In this document: positions 15,857 to 25,339 of the stretch, piece after piece
Layout: every line of letters starts with the position of its first letter
How positions within the stretch are numbered: position 1 is the stretch's first letter
NCBI GenBank assembly: GCA_023433925.1
Contig: JAEYTO010000123.1
Coordinates: forward strand, 30,785-94,784
DNA length: 64,000 bases
Origin: Pseudomonadota bacterium
GTDB taxonomy: Bacteria > Desulfobacterota > Desulfovibrionia > Desulfovibrionales > Desulfovibrionaceae
Direction of reading: 5' to 3'
Translations under genes and position numbers: made by a program
The notes under the pieces: model-generated
Seen by the model: the letters and a program-made list of their open reading frames with translations, nothing else
Databases searched by the model: none
What the model was told of the DNA's origin: nothing

Positions 15857-16558
15857 CTAATAGGCGATCTGGCGCAGGAAGCGCTTGTTGTACTGGGTGA
15901 TGAGGAAGGACACCGCGAGCGAGATGGTCAGGTAGATGAGCAGGATCACGGTGAAGGCCTCGAAGCCTCGGCCGGCGTAGGACTCTATCTGCCTGGCCAT
16001 GTACATGAGATCCATGACGCCGATGGTCATGACCAGGGACGAGTTCTTGATGAGGTTCAGGAACTGCGAGATGAGCGGCGGAATGATGATCCTGAACGCC
16101 TGGGGCAGGATGACGTGGTGCATGGCCTGCAGGAAGGACAGGCCGCAGGCGCGCGAGGCTTCGAGCTGGGTCTTGGGGATGGCGAAGATGCCCGAGCGTA
16201 TCTCCTCGGCGATGAAGGCCGAGGTATAGACCGTGAGCGAGATGACGCCTGCCGCGAACTCGAAGTCGTGCTCGTAGAGCCAGGTGTTGACGGACTCGGG
16301 CAACACCGTGTGCGAGCCGAAGTACCAGAAAAAGAGCTGCACGAGGAGCGGCGTGTTGCGGAAGAACTCGGTGTAGGCCTGGGCGATCCATTCAAGGAGC
16401 CTGATCCGCGTGAGACGCATGACGGCGATGATGGTGCCCAGGATCAACGAGAGCAGGATGGACACGGCCGATATCTGCAGCGTGACGACGAGGCCGTCCA
16501 GTATCCACTGGCCGTACTCGCCCGTGACGACGACTTGCCAATTGAATTGGTAGTTCAA
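15857..16558 (-). CDS. Polar amino acid ABC transporter permease (first)
   Basis: A 233-residue permease paired with the one just downstream (12-base gap). It has the AYTEFFRNTPLLVQLFFWYF helix and the loop EASRACGLSFLQAMHHVILP. It corresponds to the first half of the fused permease at 7314-9086. The start is a TTG at 16558 with only a weak ribosome site. Both permeases should form a heterodimer with the ATPase encoded at 17534-18262. Confidence 0.9.
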   Translation of the reverse strand: MNYQFNWQVVVTGEYGQWILDGLVVTLQISAVSILLSLILGTIIAVMRLTRIRLLEWIAQAYTEFFRNTPLLVQLFFWYFGSHTVLPESVNTWLYEHDFEFAAGVISLTVYTSAFIAEEIRSGIFAIPKTQLEASRACGLSFLQAMHHVILPQAFRIIIPPLISQFLNLIKNSSLVMTIGVMDLMYMARQIESYAGRGFEAFTVILLIYLTISLAVSFLITQYNKRFLRQIAY

Positions 16559-16631
16559 GAAAGTGATCCCGTGGTTGCTCGGAAAGAGACGGGAGCGCCG
16601 CTGTCGGCGCTCCCGGAACGCTGATCAAGGT

Positions 16632-17450
16632 CTAGTTGGGCCAGACTTCCATCTTCCACTCGAGGGGGAGATGGTACTTGGTGTTGGCTCCGAACCACTT
16701 CTCGTAGATCTTCTTGTACTCGCCCGAGGTCCACAGGTTGGCCAGGGTCTTGTTCACGAAGTCGCGGAAGTCGGAGTCGTTCTCGGGCAGGCCGATGCCG
16801 TAGGGCTCGTCGGAGATGTATTCGCCGACGATCGCGTAGTCGTCCGGGTTCGCGGCGCTGTTCTTGAGGCCGAGCAGGATGCCGGAGTCCGTGGTCACGG
16901 CCACGACCTTGCCCTGGTTCATGGCCAGGAAGGCCTCCGGATAGGTCTCGAAGGAGAGCACGGTGCACTGGGGCTGGGCGTTCTTGATGTTCTGCTCGGA
17001 GGTCGAACCCTTGGCCGTGCCGACCCTCTTGCCGACCAGATCCTTGACGCTCTTGATGCCGCTGTTCTTCTTGACGAGCAGCTTCTGGCCATCCATGAAA
17101 TAGGTGATGGAGAAGTCGATGACCTCGTCACGCTCGAACTTGTGGGTCATGGTCGCGGCCAGGATGTCCACGGAGCCCTGGGCCAGCATGGGAATGCGCG
17201 TGGCGCTGGTCACGGCCTTGACCTCGAGCTTCACGCCGAGCTTGTCGGCGATGGCCTTGACCAGGTCGATCTCGAAGCCGGCCAGCTGCTTGGTCTGGGG
17301 ATCCACGAAGCCGAAGGGCTGCTGCGAGTCCTTGACGCCGGCCACGAGCACGCCGCGCTGCTTGATTTCCTCCAACTTGCCGGCCATGGCCGCCGAGGCG
17401 AGCAACAGGACGGACAGGGCAACAACCGCGAGAATTGTCAGTTTACGCAT
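16632..17450 (-). CDS. Polar amino acid ABC transporter, periplasmic binding protein
   Basis: A 272-residue SBP_bac_3 protein with a signal peptide (cleavage after AMA, residue 23). It has GVLVAGVKDSQQPFGFVDP, LAGFEIDLVKAIADKLG, the TMTHKFERDEVIDFS block and YGIGLPENDSDFRDFV. GGAGG eight bases upstream supports the start. Similarity to the 6399-7226 protein is clear along the whole length, but the ligand-contact segments differ, so the two systems may have different substrates. Confidence 0.92.
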   Translation of the reverse strand: MRKLTILAVVALSVLLLASAAMAGKLEEIKQRGVLVAGVKDSQQPFGFVDPQTKQLAGFEIDLVKAIADKLGVKLEVKAVTSATRIPMLAQGSVDILAATMTHKFERDEVIDFSITYFMDGQKLLVKKNSGIKSVKDLVGKRVGTAKGSTSEQNIKNAQPQCTVLSFETYPEAFLAMNQGKVVAVTTDSGILLGLKNSAANPDDYAIVGEYISDEPYGIGLPENDSDFRDFVNKTLANLWTSGEYKKIYEKWFGANTKYHLPLEWKMEVWPN

Positions 17451-17533
17451 CAACCAACCTCCACTGCATGAGTTGTAAGGCCAGCGGGGTGATCCCGCGT
17501 CCATGCTTGGTGAGCATCAGCGGCGCGGCCAGG

Positions 17534-18262
<729 letters not shown>

Positions 18263-18703
18263 GCGCGTCTCCGCCAGGTGGATCATGCGAAAAAAGGTAA
18301 GTCGGCAGCGCCGGGGCAGACGGAAGGCGCGCCAGGCACGCGCCACCCCTCATGCGGGCGATTCGGCGGAAAGGCCTCTTCCGCGGGGGGACCTCGCCGA
18401 ACAAGGTCGCGTGCATCGCGCGGATAAGCCAACCGCTGCTGAAAACAACAATGACAGCTAACGGAAAACCCACTGCTGGTCAACACGACATGACGACAAG
18501 AGCCTGGGGCGTGCATAAACGATTCGGCGGCGGAGCGGGCGGGAAGCACATCATGCGGTAAAAACCCGGCGGCGCAGAACGACCGCCGCGAGCGGGCCCC
18601 GTGAGTTGCCATTTGGTTATCGATGCGCTATTTTCCGCGGAAGCTTTTGAAACCCCAAGACGTGCGGGCCGGCGCGCAAGCGCGGTCTTGCCCGGAATCG
18701 CCC
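18263..18703. other. Divergent intergenic region between ABC and kor operons
   Basis: A 441-base gap that must hold promoters for both operons. The kor-side promoter is given separately. On the minus strand a TTGACC box near 18485 is a weak candidate for the ABC operon. I see no small gene or RNA with support. Confidence 0.4.
18606..18634 (+). promoter_or_regulatory. Candidate sigma-70 promoter for korDABC
   Basis: TTGCCA (18606-18611), 17-base spacer, TATTTT (18629-18634). It places transcription start near 18641, leaving about 60 bases before the korD ATG at 18704. It also argues against an upstream in-frame start at 18623. Confidence 0.4.
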
Positions 18704-18997
18704 ATGGCCAAGAACAAGGGACAGACCGACATAGTCATTTTCCCGGCATGGTGCAAAGGCTGCGCGATCTGCGTCTCCTTCTGCCCGGCCAAGGTGCTCG
18801 CCCTGAACGAGTCCGGCAAGGCCGAGGCCGTGGCGAGCGAGGAATGCATCAACTGCGGATTCTGCGAGAGCCACTGCCCCGACTTCGCCATCATGGTCCG
18901 GCCCAAGCAGGCTCACGGCAGACGCCGCACCGACAAGCCGGACACGGCCGAAGACAAGCCCGCCGGGGCCTCCCCCGAAGACGTCAAAACCGAGTAG
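18704..18997 (+). CDS. korD: 2-oxoacid:ferredoxin oxidoreductase, ferredoxin-like delta subunit
   Basis: A 97-residue two-cluster ferredoxin subunit. The motifs CKGCAICVSFCP (about 17-28) and CINCGFCESHCP (about 48-59) each bind a [4Fe-4S] cluster and share the usual cross-over cysteines. The C-terminal third is charged and Pro-rich. It would pass electrons from the TPP subunit to ferredoxin. The start is the ATG at 18704 rather than an ATG at 18623 that lies inside the likely promoter. It is followed eight bases later by the alpha subunit, in the delta-alpha-beta-gamma order typical of 2-oxoglutarate enzymes. Confidence 0.87.
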   Translation: MAKNKGQTDIVIFPAWCKGCAICVSFCPAKVLALNESGKAEAVASEECINCGFCESHCPDFAIMVRPKQAHGRRRTDKPDTAEDKPAGASPEDVKTE

Positions 18998-19005
18998 GCG
19001 CGACC

Positions 19006-20154
19006 ATGGCCAATACCCGCAAGAAGCGCGCGGAAATCTTCGCCCTGGGCAACGAGGCCGTCGTCGAGGGCGCGCTCTTCGCCGGCTGCTCCTTCTACGC
19101 CGGCTATCCCATCACCCCATCCTCGGAGATCATGGAGCTCATGGCCGCGCGGCTGCCGCGCACCGGGAACGGCGTGTTCCTCCAGATGGAGGACGAGATC
19201 GCCTCCATGGGCGCCATCATCGGCGGCTCGCTGGCCGGCCGCAAGTCCATGACCGCCACTTCGGGGCCGGGCTTCTCGCTCATGCAGGAGAACCTCGGCT
19301 ACGCCTGCATGACCGAGGTGCCCCTGGTCGTCGTCAACGTCATGCGCGGCGGCCCGAGCACCGGCCTGCCCACCTCGCCCGCCCAGGCCGACGTGCAGCA
19401 GGCGCGCTGGGGCACCCACGGCGACCATCCGATCATCGTCCTCTCGGCGGCCGACGTGCAGGAATGCATGGAGATGACCATCACGGCCTTCAACTTCGCC
19501 GAGAAGTACCGCACGCCCGTCATCCTGCTCCTCGACGAGATCACGGCGCACACGCGCGAGAAGATCACCCTGCCCCACGGCACGGACTACAAGATATTCA
19601 ACCGGCTCGTGCCGTCCATGCCGCCCGAGTGGTACAAGCCCTTCGAGGAGACCGTGCGCGGTGTCCCGCCCATGCCGCCCGTGGGCACGGGCTACCGCTT
19701 CCACGTCACCGGCCTGACCCACGACGACCTGGGCTTCCCCACCCAGCGCCCCGACGAGGTCAAGGCGTCCCTTGAGCGGCTGCACCGCAAGATCGACCAG
19801 TTCTTCTACGACATCCAGCTCACCCAGGAGTACGACACGCACGACGCCGAGGTCGTGGTCGTGGCCTACGGCAGCGTGGCCCGCTCGGCCCAGCTCGCCG
19901 TGAGCCAGGCGCGGGCCGCGGGCGTCAAGGCCGGCCTGCTCAAGCTCAAGACCCTGTTCCCCTTCCCCAAGTCCGCGGTGGTCGCCCTGGCGCGCAAGGC
20001 CAGGACCATCATCGTCCCGGAGATGAACATGGGCCAGATCTCCCGCGAGGTGAAGCGCGTGAACAACGGCCTGACCAGGGTGCGCACCCTGAACCGCATC
20101 GACGGCCAGATCATCACGCCGTCGCAGATCCTCAAGGCCATTCAGCAGGTGTAA
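19006..20154 (+). CDS. korA: 2-oxoacid:ferredoxin oxidoreductase, alpha subunit
   Basis: A 382-residue alpha subunit (pyrimidine-binding and transketolase C-like domains). GYPITPSSEIMELMA (about 33-47) and the TSGPGFSLMQENLGYACMTEVP block are typical. NVMRGGPSTGLPTSPAQADV follows. The C-terminal part (VVVVAYGSVARSA) is domain II. With KorB, KorC and KorD it would decarboxylate 2-oxoglutarate to succinyl-CoA and reduce ferredoxin. A 2-oxoisovalerate-type specificity cannot be excluded from sequence alone; the neighbouring succinyl-CoA synthetase fusion favours 2-oxoglutarate. Confidence 0.9.
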   Translation: MANTRKKRAEIFALGNEAVVEGALFAGCSFYAGYPITPSSEIMELMAARLPRTGNGVFLQMEDEIASMGAIIGGSLAGRKSMTATSGPGFSLMQENLGYACMTEVPLVVVNVMRGGPSTGLPTSPAQADVQQARWGTHGDHPIIVLSAADVQECMEMTITAFNFAEKYRTPVILLLDEITAHTREKITLPHGTDYKIFNRLVPSMPPEWYKPFEETVRGVPPMPPVGTGYRFHVTGLTHDDLGFPTQRPDEVKASLERLHRKIDQFFYDIQLTQEYDTHDAEVVVVAYGSVARSAQLAVSQARAAGVKAGLLKLKTLFPFPKSAVVALARKARTIIVPEMNMGQISREVKRVNNGLTRVRTLNRIDGQIITPSQILKAIQQV

Positions 20155-20157
20155 GCC

Positions 20158-20997
20158 ATGAGCGACGTGACCCAGCTCATCCACGACTACCTTCGGCACA
20201 ACAAGAAATTCCCGCACGTGTTCTGCGCGGGGTGCGGCCACGGCATCGTGCTCGGCTCGCTCATCCGCGGCGTGCACGCCCTGGGGCTGTCCAAGGACGA
20301 GGTAGTCCTCGTGGCCGGCATCGGCTGCTCCGGCCGCATCGCCGTGTACGTGGACTTCAACACCGTGCACACGACCCACGGCCGGGCCCTGACCTTCGCC
20401 ACGGGCATCAAGATGGCCAGCCCGCACCTCAAGGTCATCGCGGTCATGGGCGACGGCGACGCCTTCTCCATCGGCGGCAACCACCTCATCCACGCCGCGC
20501 GCAAGAATATCGGCGTGACCGCCCTGGTGCTCAACAATTTCATCTACGGCATGACCGGCGGCCAGTGCTCCCCCACCACGCCCCTGGGCGCAGTGTCCCA
20601 GACGAGCCCCTACGGCCAGCTGGAGAAGTCCTTCGACATCGTCAAGCTGACCAGCGCGGCCGGGGCCAACGGCGTGTCGCGCGGCACGGCCTTCCACGTG
20701 AACACCCTGGACCGCCTAGTGCGCGAGGCCATCATGCGTCCGGGCTTCAACCTCGTGGAGATCCTCACCCCCTGCCACACGCAGTACGGCCGCAAGAACA
20801 AGTTCAAGTCCGCCGTGGACATGTACAAATGGCTCAAGACCAACGCCATCCCGGTGGAGAAGTACGAGAAGCTCAAGCCCGAGGATCGCGAGGGCCGCAT
20901 CCCCATCGGGACCTTCGTGCGGAACGACGCGCCGGGCCTTGAGGAGCTGTACGCCAGGGTCCGCGACGGGCAGTGCGCCAAGGAGTCCAAGTCATGA
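20158..20997 (+). CDS. korB: 2-oxoacid:ferredoxin oxidoreductase, beta (TPP) subunit
   Basis: A 279-residue TPP-binding subunit. FCAGCGHGIVLGSLIR (about 22-37) provides cluster or cofactor cysteines, and VMGDGDAFSIGGNHLIHAARKN is the TPP/Mg site. YGMTGGQCSPTTPLG follows. It starts three bases after korA and its stop overlaps the korC start by four bases. The C-terminal arm after about residue 200 carries the CHTQYGRKNKF segment common to KorB proteins. Confidence 0.9.
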   Translation: MSDVTQLIHDYLRHNKKFPHVFCAGCGHGIVLGSLIRGVHALGLSKDEVVLVAGIGCSGRIAVYVDFNTVHTTHGRALTFATGIKMASPHLKVIAVMGDGDAFSIGGNHLIHAARKNIGVTALVLNNFIYGMTGGQCSPTTPLGAVSQTSPYGQLEKSFDIVKLTSAAGANGVSRGTAFHVNTLDRLVREAIMRPGFNLVEILTPCHTQYGRKNKFKSAVDMYKWLKTNAIPVEKYEKLKPEDREGRIPIGTFVRNDAPGLEELYARVRDGQCAKESKS

Positions 20998-21623
20998 AGG
21001 AGCGCCTCGTCCTCGACCGCTTCGAGATCAGGCTCTCGGGCACGGGCGGCCAGGGCATCCTGACTTTGGGCAGGATCCTGGGCCAGGGTCTGTCCATCGG
21101 CCTGGGCTACTACGTGACCCAGACCCAGAGCTACGGCCCCGAGGCCCGCGGCGGGTCGAGCCGCTCGGACCTGGTCATCAGCTCGCGGCCCATCAGCTAC
21201 CCCAAGACCGAGAACGTGGACCTCCTCGTGGCCCTGTCCCAGGAGGCCTGCAACAACTACTACCGGCAGCTCAAGCCACGCGGCGTGCTGCTCATCGACA
21301 CGGGCCTAGTCAAACAGACTCCCACGAACGTCTTCCTGGGCCTGCCCTTCACCCGGCTCACCGAGGAAAAAATCAAGGTGCCCCAGGCCATGAACAGCGT
21401 GGTGCTCGGCGCCATGGCCTGGATTCTGCCCTTCGCCGCGCGCGGCATATTGCGCAAGAGCCTGGAGGAAGCCCTGCCCGAGAAGGTCCGGGCCGTAAAC
21501 GTCAAGGCCTTCAACCTGGGCTATACCCAGGCCGAGAAGACTCTCGGGGAGAAGCCGGTGTTCTGGAGCGGCGAGCAGCCCACGGAAGAGGGCTCGGACG
21601 CAGTGCAGGAGGCCGAGATTTAG
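20994..21623 (+). CDS. korC: 2-oxoacid:ferredoxin oxidoreductase, gamma subunit
   Basis: A 209-residue gamma subunit with the family opening RLSGTGGQGILTLGRILG (about 13-30) and the QTQSYGPEARGGSSRSDLVIS motif (about 44-64). It is the CoA-interacting part of the enzyme. The ATG overlaps the korB stop. The C-terminal 25 residues are acidic and probably flexible. It ends the operon and is followed by two strong hairpins. Confidence 0.9.
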   Translation: MKERLVLDRFEIRLSGTGGQGILTLGRILGQGLSIGLGYYVTQTQSYGPEARGGSSRSDLVISSRPISYPKTENVDLLVALSQEACNNYYRQLKPRGVLLIDTGLVKQTPTNVFLGLPFTRLTEEKIKVPQAMNSVVLGAMAWILPFAARGILRKSLEEALPEKVRAVNVKAFNLGYTQAEKTLGEKPVFWSGEQPTEEGSDAVQEAEI

Positions 21624-21661
21624 GGCGGCCTGCTCCGTCCAGTGGCCAGCGCATGAAACGA

Positions 21662-21692
21662 AGGGGCCGCCTCAATGAGGCGGCCCTTTCTT
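21662..21692 (+). terminator. Rho-independent terminator of korDABC
   Basis: A 10-bp perfect stem GGGCCGCCTC/GAGGCGGCCC (21664-21673, 21677-21686) with loop AAT, followed by TTTCTT. Confidence 0.75.
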
Positions 21693-21732
21693 GCGAGAGA
21701 GGCCCCTTTTTGAAAAAAGGGGCCTCTCTCGC
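21693..21732. terminator. Very long perfect hairpin, likely bidirectional terminator
   Basis: A near 19-bp perfect inverted repeat (21693-21711 with 21714-21732) whose arms start with GCGAGAGAGGCCCC and end in T5/A5 at the turn. It is directly behind the kor terminator and shares the GAGAGAGG arm with family B elements. Confidence 0.65.
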
Positions 21733-21802
21733 GCTCTCTCCACTAAAACTTTTAATATTATTTCAGCATATTGCCGAGGCAGTACCGTTGAAAAGCGGGG
21801 TT

Positions 21803-21825
21803 CCAAGGGGGCCGAGCCCCCTTGG
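21803..21825 (-). terminator. CCAAGGGGG hairpin downstream of the membrane-anchored unknown
   Basis: A perfect 9-bp stem (21803-21811, 21817-21825) 42 bases past the stop at 21867. It is related in arm sequence to the CCAAGGGCC hairpins at 1640 and 11095. Confidence 0.45.
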
Positions 21826-21866
21826 CCGCCGGAGGCAGAAAAAAACGACCTTTGGCAATGAGCTGT

Positions 21867-22880
21867 CTACGCGCTTCCCCCGCCCGCTTGGTTCGCCGCC
21901 GCATTCAGCTTATTTGCCAAATCGTCCAGCAGCTTGCCCGCCACGCTCAACGACTCGCGGCGGGTGTCGTCGGCGGCCACGCGGCGCGCGCCCCACTGCA
22001 CGAGGTAGAAGACCGCGTCCTGCTGCAGGGCCAGCCTGCCCGCGTCCCTGCGCACCGCGCCGACGACGGCCTGGCGCAGGGCCTCGCGGTGCTCGATGGT
22101 CTCCTTGATGCGCTCGCCGGCCTGAGCCAGGCCCTTGCCGCCCGACTCGCGCAGGTCGTTGAACTCGCTGTAGGCCAGGTTGACCTGGCGCGAGGCCTCC
22201 TCGTACTCGGGAAGCATGGCCATGATCCGCTCGTTGGCGCCCATGGCGCGCATCACGCGGCCGGCATCGCGCAGGAAGCCGGCCATGAGCCCCAATCCCT
22301 CGGCCGCCTCGCGCTCGTTCAGGGTCCGCGTCTCGAAGCCGCCGTCGGGCCTCTGAAACTCGCGCTCGGCCAGGGCCGCCTTGCGCGCGACATCCTGGAC
22401 GAAAGACTCGACGTAGAGCGTGTGCAGGGCCGTGAGCACGCCCGGCCTGAACACGTAGTCGAAAATCTGCTTCCGCGCGCCGGGCACGTCCGGGCTGTCG
22501 TGGCCGAAGTGGGAGACCTCCAGGCCGTAGCGCATGTTGAGCTGCTTGTAGCCCAGGGTGAACACGGCCTTGTCCGTGGGATTCTGGCGTGTGCCGGCGG
22601 GCTGGTAGTGGTCCAGCATGAAGTCCGACAGGTCCGAGACGAAGCTCCAGGGGATCATGGAGTCCTCGCCGGGAGCGTCGCCGGCCTTGGTGCGCAGGCG
22701 GCCCTGCTCGTCGAAGGCGTTGTCGGTCAGAGGCTTGGCCGCCTCGGGAGGGGCCTGGCGGATGAGGCCCGTGACCTCGGTGTCGGGTTTCCGACCAGCC
22801 ATGAACACGAACGCGGCCGCGGCGATCACCGCGACGACGACGATGCCGGCCGCGATCCACTTGCCGCTCGACTTGGACAT
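21867..22880 (-). CDS. Membrane-anchored periplasmic protein of unknown function
   Basis: A 337-residue protein with a single N-terminal transmembrane helix (about 8-27) and a long soluble, mostly helical, charged domain that should face the periplasm. Notable segments are SMIPWSFVSDLSDFMLDHYQ (about 74-93), an NMRYGLEVSHFGHDS stretch, and heptad-like helices after residue 220. I do not recognise a family. AGGAG eight bases upstream fixes the ATG at 22880. It lies 59 bases downstream of the sucCD fusion on the same strand and may be cotranscribed. Confidence 0.72.
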   Translation of the reverse strand: MSKSSGKWIAAGIVVVAVIAAAAFVFMAGRKPDTEVTGLIRQAPPEAAKPLTDNAFDEQGRLRTKAGDAPGEDSMIPWSFVSDLSDFMLDHYQPAGTRQNPTDKAVFTLGYKQLNMRYGLEVSHFGHDSPDVPGARKQIFDYVFRPGVLTALHTLYVESFVQDVARKAALAEREFQRPDGGFETRTLNEREAAEGLGLMAGFLRDAGRVMRAMGANERIMAMLPEYEEASRQVNLAYSEFNDLRESGGKGLAQAGERIKETIEHREALRQAVVGAVRRDAGRLALQQDAVFYLVQWGARRVAADDTRRESLSVAGKLLDDLANKLNAAANQAGGGSA

Positions 22881-22939
22881 GCTGCTGCTCCTTGGGCTGT
22901 CCGCGCGTTCCGGCGCGCGCCCTCCCTGAGTTGAAACGC

Positions 22940-25090
22940 TCACGATTCTGCCCCATGCGCTCCGGCTCGGCAAGCGCCGCCGGACAGCATCCCGGCCAGC
23001 ATGGCCGGAATCGATTCCAGATCCGGGCACAGGCGGATGCCCGCCCGGCGAAGGGCCCGCAGCTTGCCGGCCACACCGCCCGAGGATTCCTCCAGGATGG
23101 CCCCGGCATGCCCCAGGCGGCGGCCCGCAGGCGCGGTCCTGCCCGCCACGAAGGCGGCCACGGGCTTGGGGAAGCCCGTGCGCAGCACGCGCTCGGCCAG
23201 GTCCTCCTCGGCCCGTCCGCCGATCTCGCCGAGCATGAGCACGGCGCGCACGCGCTCGTCGTCCGCGACCATGTCCAGACAGTCTGCAAAGTCCAAGCCG
23301 ATGAACGGGTCGCCGCCGATGCCCACGGCCATGGCTTGGCCAATTCCCGCAGCCGAGAGCCGCGAGGAGGCCTCGTAGGTCAGGGTGCCGCTGCGCGAGA
23401 AGATGGCCACCGGACCGGGCGTGAACGGCTCGGCGGGCATGATGCCGATCTTGGTCCCGCCGGGCACGATGACGCCCGGCGTGTTGGGGCCCACCAGCCG
23501 CGTGCCCAGGCGCTTGAGCTCGGGAAGCACGGCGAGCATGTCCTGCTGCGGGATGCCCTCGGTGATGCAGACCACCCAGGGGATGCCCGCCTCGGCCGCC
23601 TCCAGGATGGCGTCGGCAGCCATGGCCGCGGGCACGAAGACGATGCTCGCGTCCACCTCGTGGCGGCGTAGGGCCTCGCGCACGCTGTCGTGGACCGGCA
23701 CGCCCTCCACCTTGGCCCCGCCCTTGAATGGCGTCACGCCGGCCACGATGCGGCTGCCGTAGCCGAGCATGAGCCGGGTGTGCAAGGCCGCGACCTTGCC
23801 GGTGACGCCCTGCACGAGGATGCGCGTTCCCGCGCCGATGTCGAAGACGGGGCCGGGGCTTCGCACCTCCTCGGCCACCGCGGCCACGGGCTCGATACGC
23901 ATGCCGTCATGGTTGGCCGACGGGTCGGCCAGGGAGTCCTCGGCCTCCAGGCGCGGCGGGTTGGCGTCGCGCGGGCCGAGCGGCGCCAGGGCGTCGAGCG
24001 CGCCGGCCATGTCCGGCGCGAGCGTCAGCCCGCGCAGGCCCAGGCCAGCGAGCAGTCGTTGGCCCTCGGCCGCGCCGTTGCCGGCCATGCGCACCACGAG
24101 TGGCTTGGCCGGCTCGCTCCCGGCCAGGACCTCGGTCAGGGCCAAGGCCACCTTCTCGCAGGACAGGATGCCGCCGAAGAGGTTGATGAACACGGCGCGC
24201 ACGGCCTTGTCGCCGAAGAGCAGGCGCAAGGCCTGGTCCAGGCGGCGGCTGTCGGCCGCGCCGCCCAGGTCGAGGAAGTTGGCCGCGGGCAGGCCCGAGA
24301 GGTTGAGCAGGTCCATGGTGGCCATGGCCAGGCCCGCGCCGTTGACCATGCAGCCCACCCAGCCGCCGAGCTTGACGAAGCTCATGCCCTCGGCGCGGGC
24401 CTGCGCGTCCTCGGGCGCATGGTGGCGCGGGTCGTGCCAGCGCTCCAGCTCGGGGCGCAGGGCCGCCACGTTGTCGTCGATCTCGACCTTGCCGTCCAGG
24501 GCCAGCCAGCGGCCGTCGCGAGTAAGCACCAGGGGGTTGACCTCGGCCAGCAGCAGGCCCTGCTCGCGCACCGCGCCGAACAGGCGCAGGACGGCCTCGC
24601 GGAAGGCGGGCCAGTGCTCCTTGCCCGCGCCCAGGCGGAAGAAGGCCGCGCGCGGATGGCGCTCGGAAAGTCCGGCGGGCAGGGGCACGGCCTGCGTCAG
24701 GACGCCGCCCCCCTGCTCCACGTCCACTCCGCCGCGCGGGCTCACGGTGAGCACGAGGCTTGCGCGGTCACGGGACACGGCAAAGGACAGGTAGCACTCG
24801 CGCACGAAGTCCACGGCCGGCTCCAGGAGCAGACTCGGCGGCCGATGGCCGCGGATGTCCCTGGCGAACAGCTCGCGCGCCCTGGCCGGCAGGTCCGACG
24901 CCCGCTCCACGCGCACGATGCCGCCGGCCTTGCCCCGGCCGCCCGTGAGCACCTGGGCCTTGAGATACCAGGGCGGCCCGAAAGGCGGCGCGAGCCCGAC
25001 CTCCTCGCCCGGCCCGAAGCCGATCCCCTCGGGCACGGCCACCCCGGCTTCGCGGAACAGCCGCTTGCTCGCCTGCTCGTCCAGCAGCAT
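22940..25090 (-). CDS. Single-chain succinyl-CoA synthetase (SucC-SucD fusion)
   Basis: A 716-residue fusion. The first part (about 1-375) is SucC-like: an ATP-grasp fold with NPLVLTRDGRWLALDGK, VNGAGLAMATMDLLNLSG and FINLFGGILSCEKVA. The second (about 415-705) is SucD-like: LVQGVTGKVAALHTRLML, VGPNTPGVIVPGG and the phospho-histidine His661 in GHAGAI. It would form ATP or GTP from succinyl-CoA, or run in reverse. Many bacteria use two separate genes. The ATG at 25090 touches its GGAGG directly, an unusually short spacing. It converges on korDABC. A role as an ADP-forming acyl-CoA synthetase is an alternative, but those usually have alpha before beta. Confidence 0.85.
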   Translation of the reverse strand: MLLDEQASKRLFREAGVAVPEGIGFGPGEEVGLAPPFGPPWYLKAQVLTGGRGKAGGIVRVERASDLPARARELFARDIRGHRPPSLLLEPAVDFVRECYLSFAVSRDRASLVLTVSPRGGVDVEQGGGVLTQAVPLPAGLSERHPRAAFFRLGAGKEHWPAFREAVLRLFGAVREQGLLLAEVNPLVLTRDGRWLALDGKVEIDDNVAALRPELERWHDPRHHAPEDAQARAEGMSFVKLGGWVGCMVNGAGLAMATMDLLNLSGLPAANFLDLGGAADSRRLDQALRLLFGDKAVRAVFINLFGGILSCEKVALALTEVLAGSEPAKPLVVRMAGNGAAEGQRLLAGLGLRGLTLAPDMAGALDALAPLGPRDANPPRLEAEDSLADPSANHDGMRIEPVAAVAEEVRSPGPVFDIGAGTRILVQGVTGKVAALHTRLMLGYGSRIVAGVTPFKGGAKVEGVPVHDSVREALRRHEVDASIVFVPAAMAADAILEAAEAGIPWVVCITEGIPQQDMLAVLPELKRLGTRLVGPNTPGVIVPGGTKIGIMPAEPFTPGPVAIFSRSGTLTYEASSRLSAAGIGQAMAVGIGGDPFIGLDFADCLDMVADDERVRAVLMLGEIGGRAEEDLAERVLRTGFPKPVAAFVAGRTAPAGRRLGHAGAILEESSGGVAGKLRALRRAGIRLCPDLESIPAMLAGMLSGGACRAGAHGAES

Positions 25091-25136
25091 CCTCCACCCC
25101 CTGGGTTGACGGAATAACGGCGAGGACTATCAGACT

Positions 25137-25191
25137 GGATGCCACGCATCTCGGCGGGCCATCCTGATCCAGCGGGCCCGCGCAGCCTGTC
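25137..25191. repeat. Partial family C repeat (tail only)
   Basis: Matches the conserved tail of the repeats at 50052, 51709 and 52343, in inverted orientation: GATGCC, CGCATC, CGGCGGGCCATCCTGATCC, then CGCAGCCTG. The terminator-like hairpin half is missing. It lies between the sucCD start and the serine dehydratase remnant. The remaining sequence to 25339 shows nothing else. Confidence 0.5.
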
Positions 25192-25339
25192 CGGCAGGTT
25201 GCTCCAGCCGGACCATGAATCCGACTGTCCATGTTGTATAGATTGAAGCAATTGCTGTAAACGTCATGCGCGCCCGCACTTCAGGTCAGCCACCTTTGGC
25301 GGGAACGCCCCGGCCACGCGGGAGAAAAGATTGGCGGCC

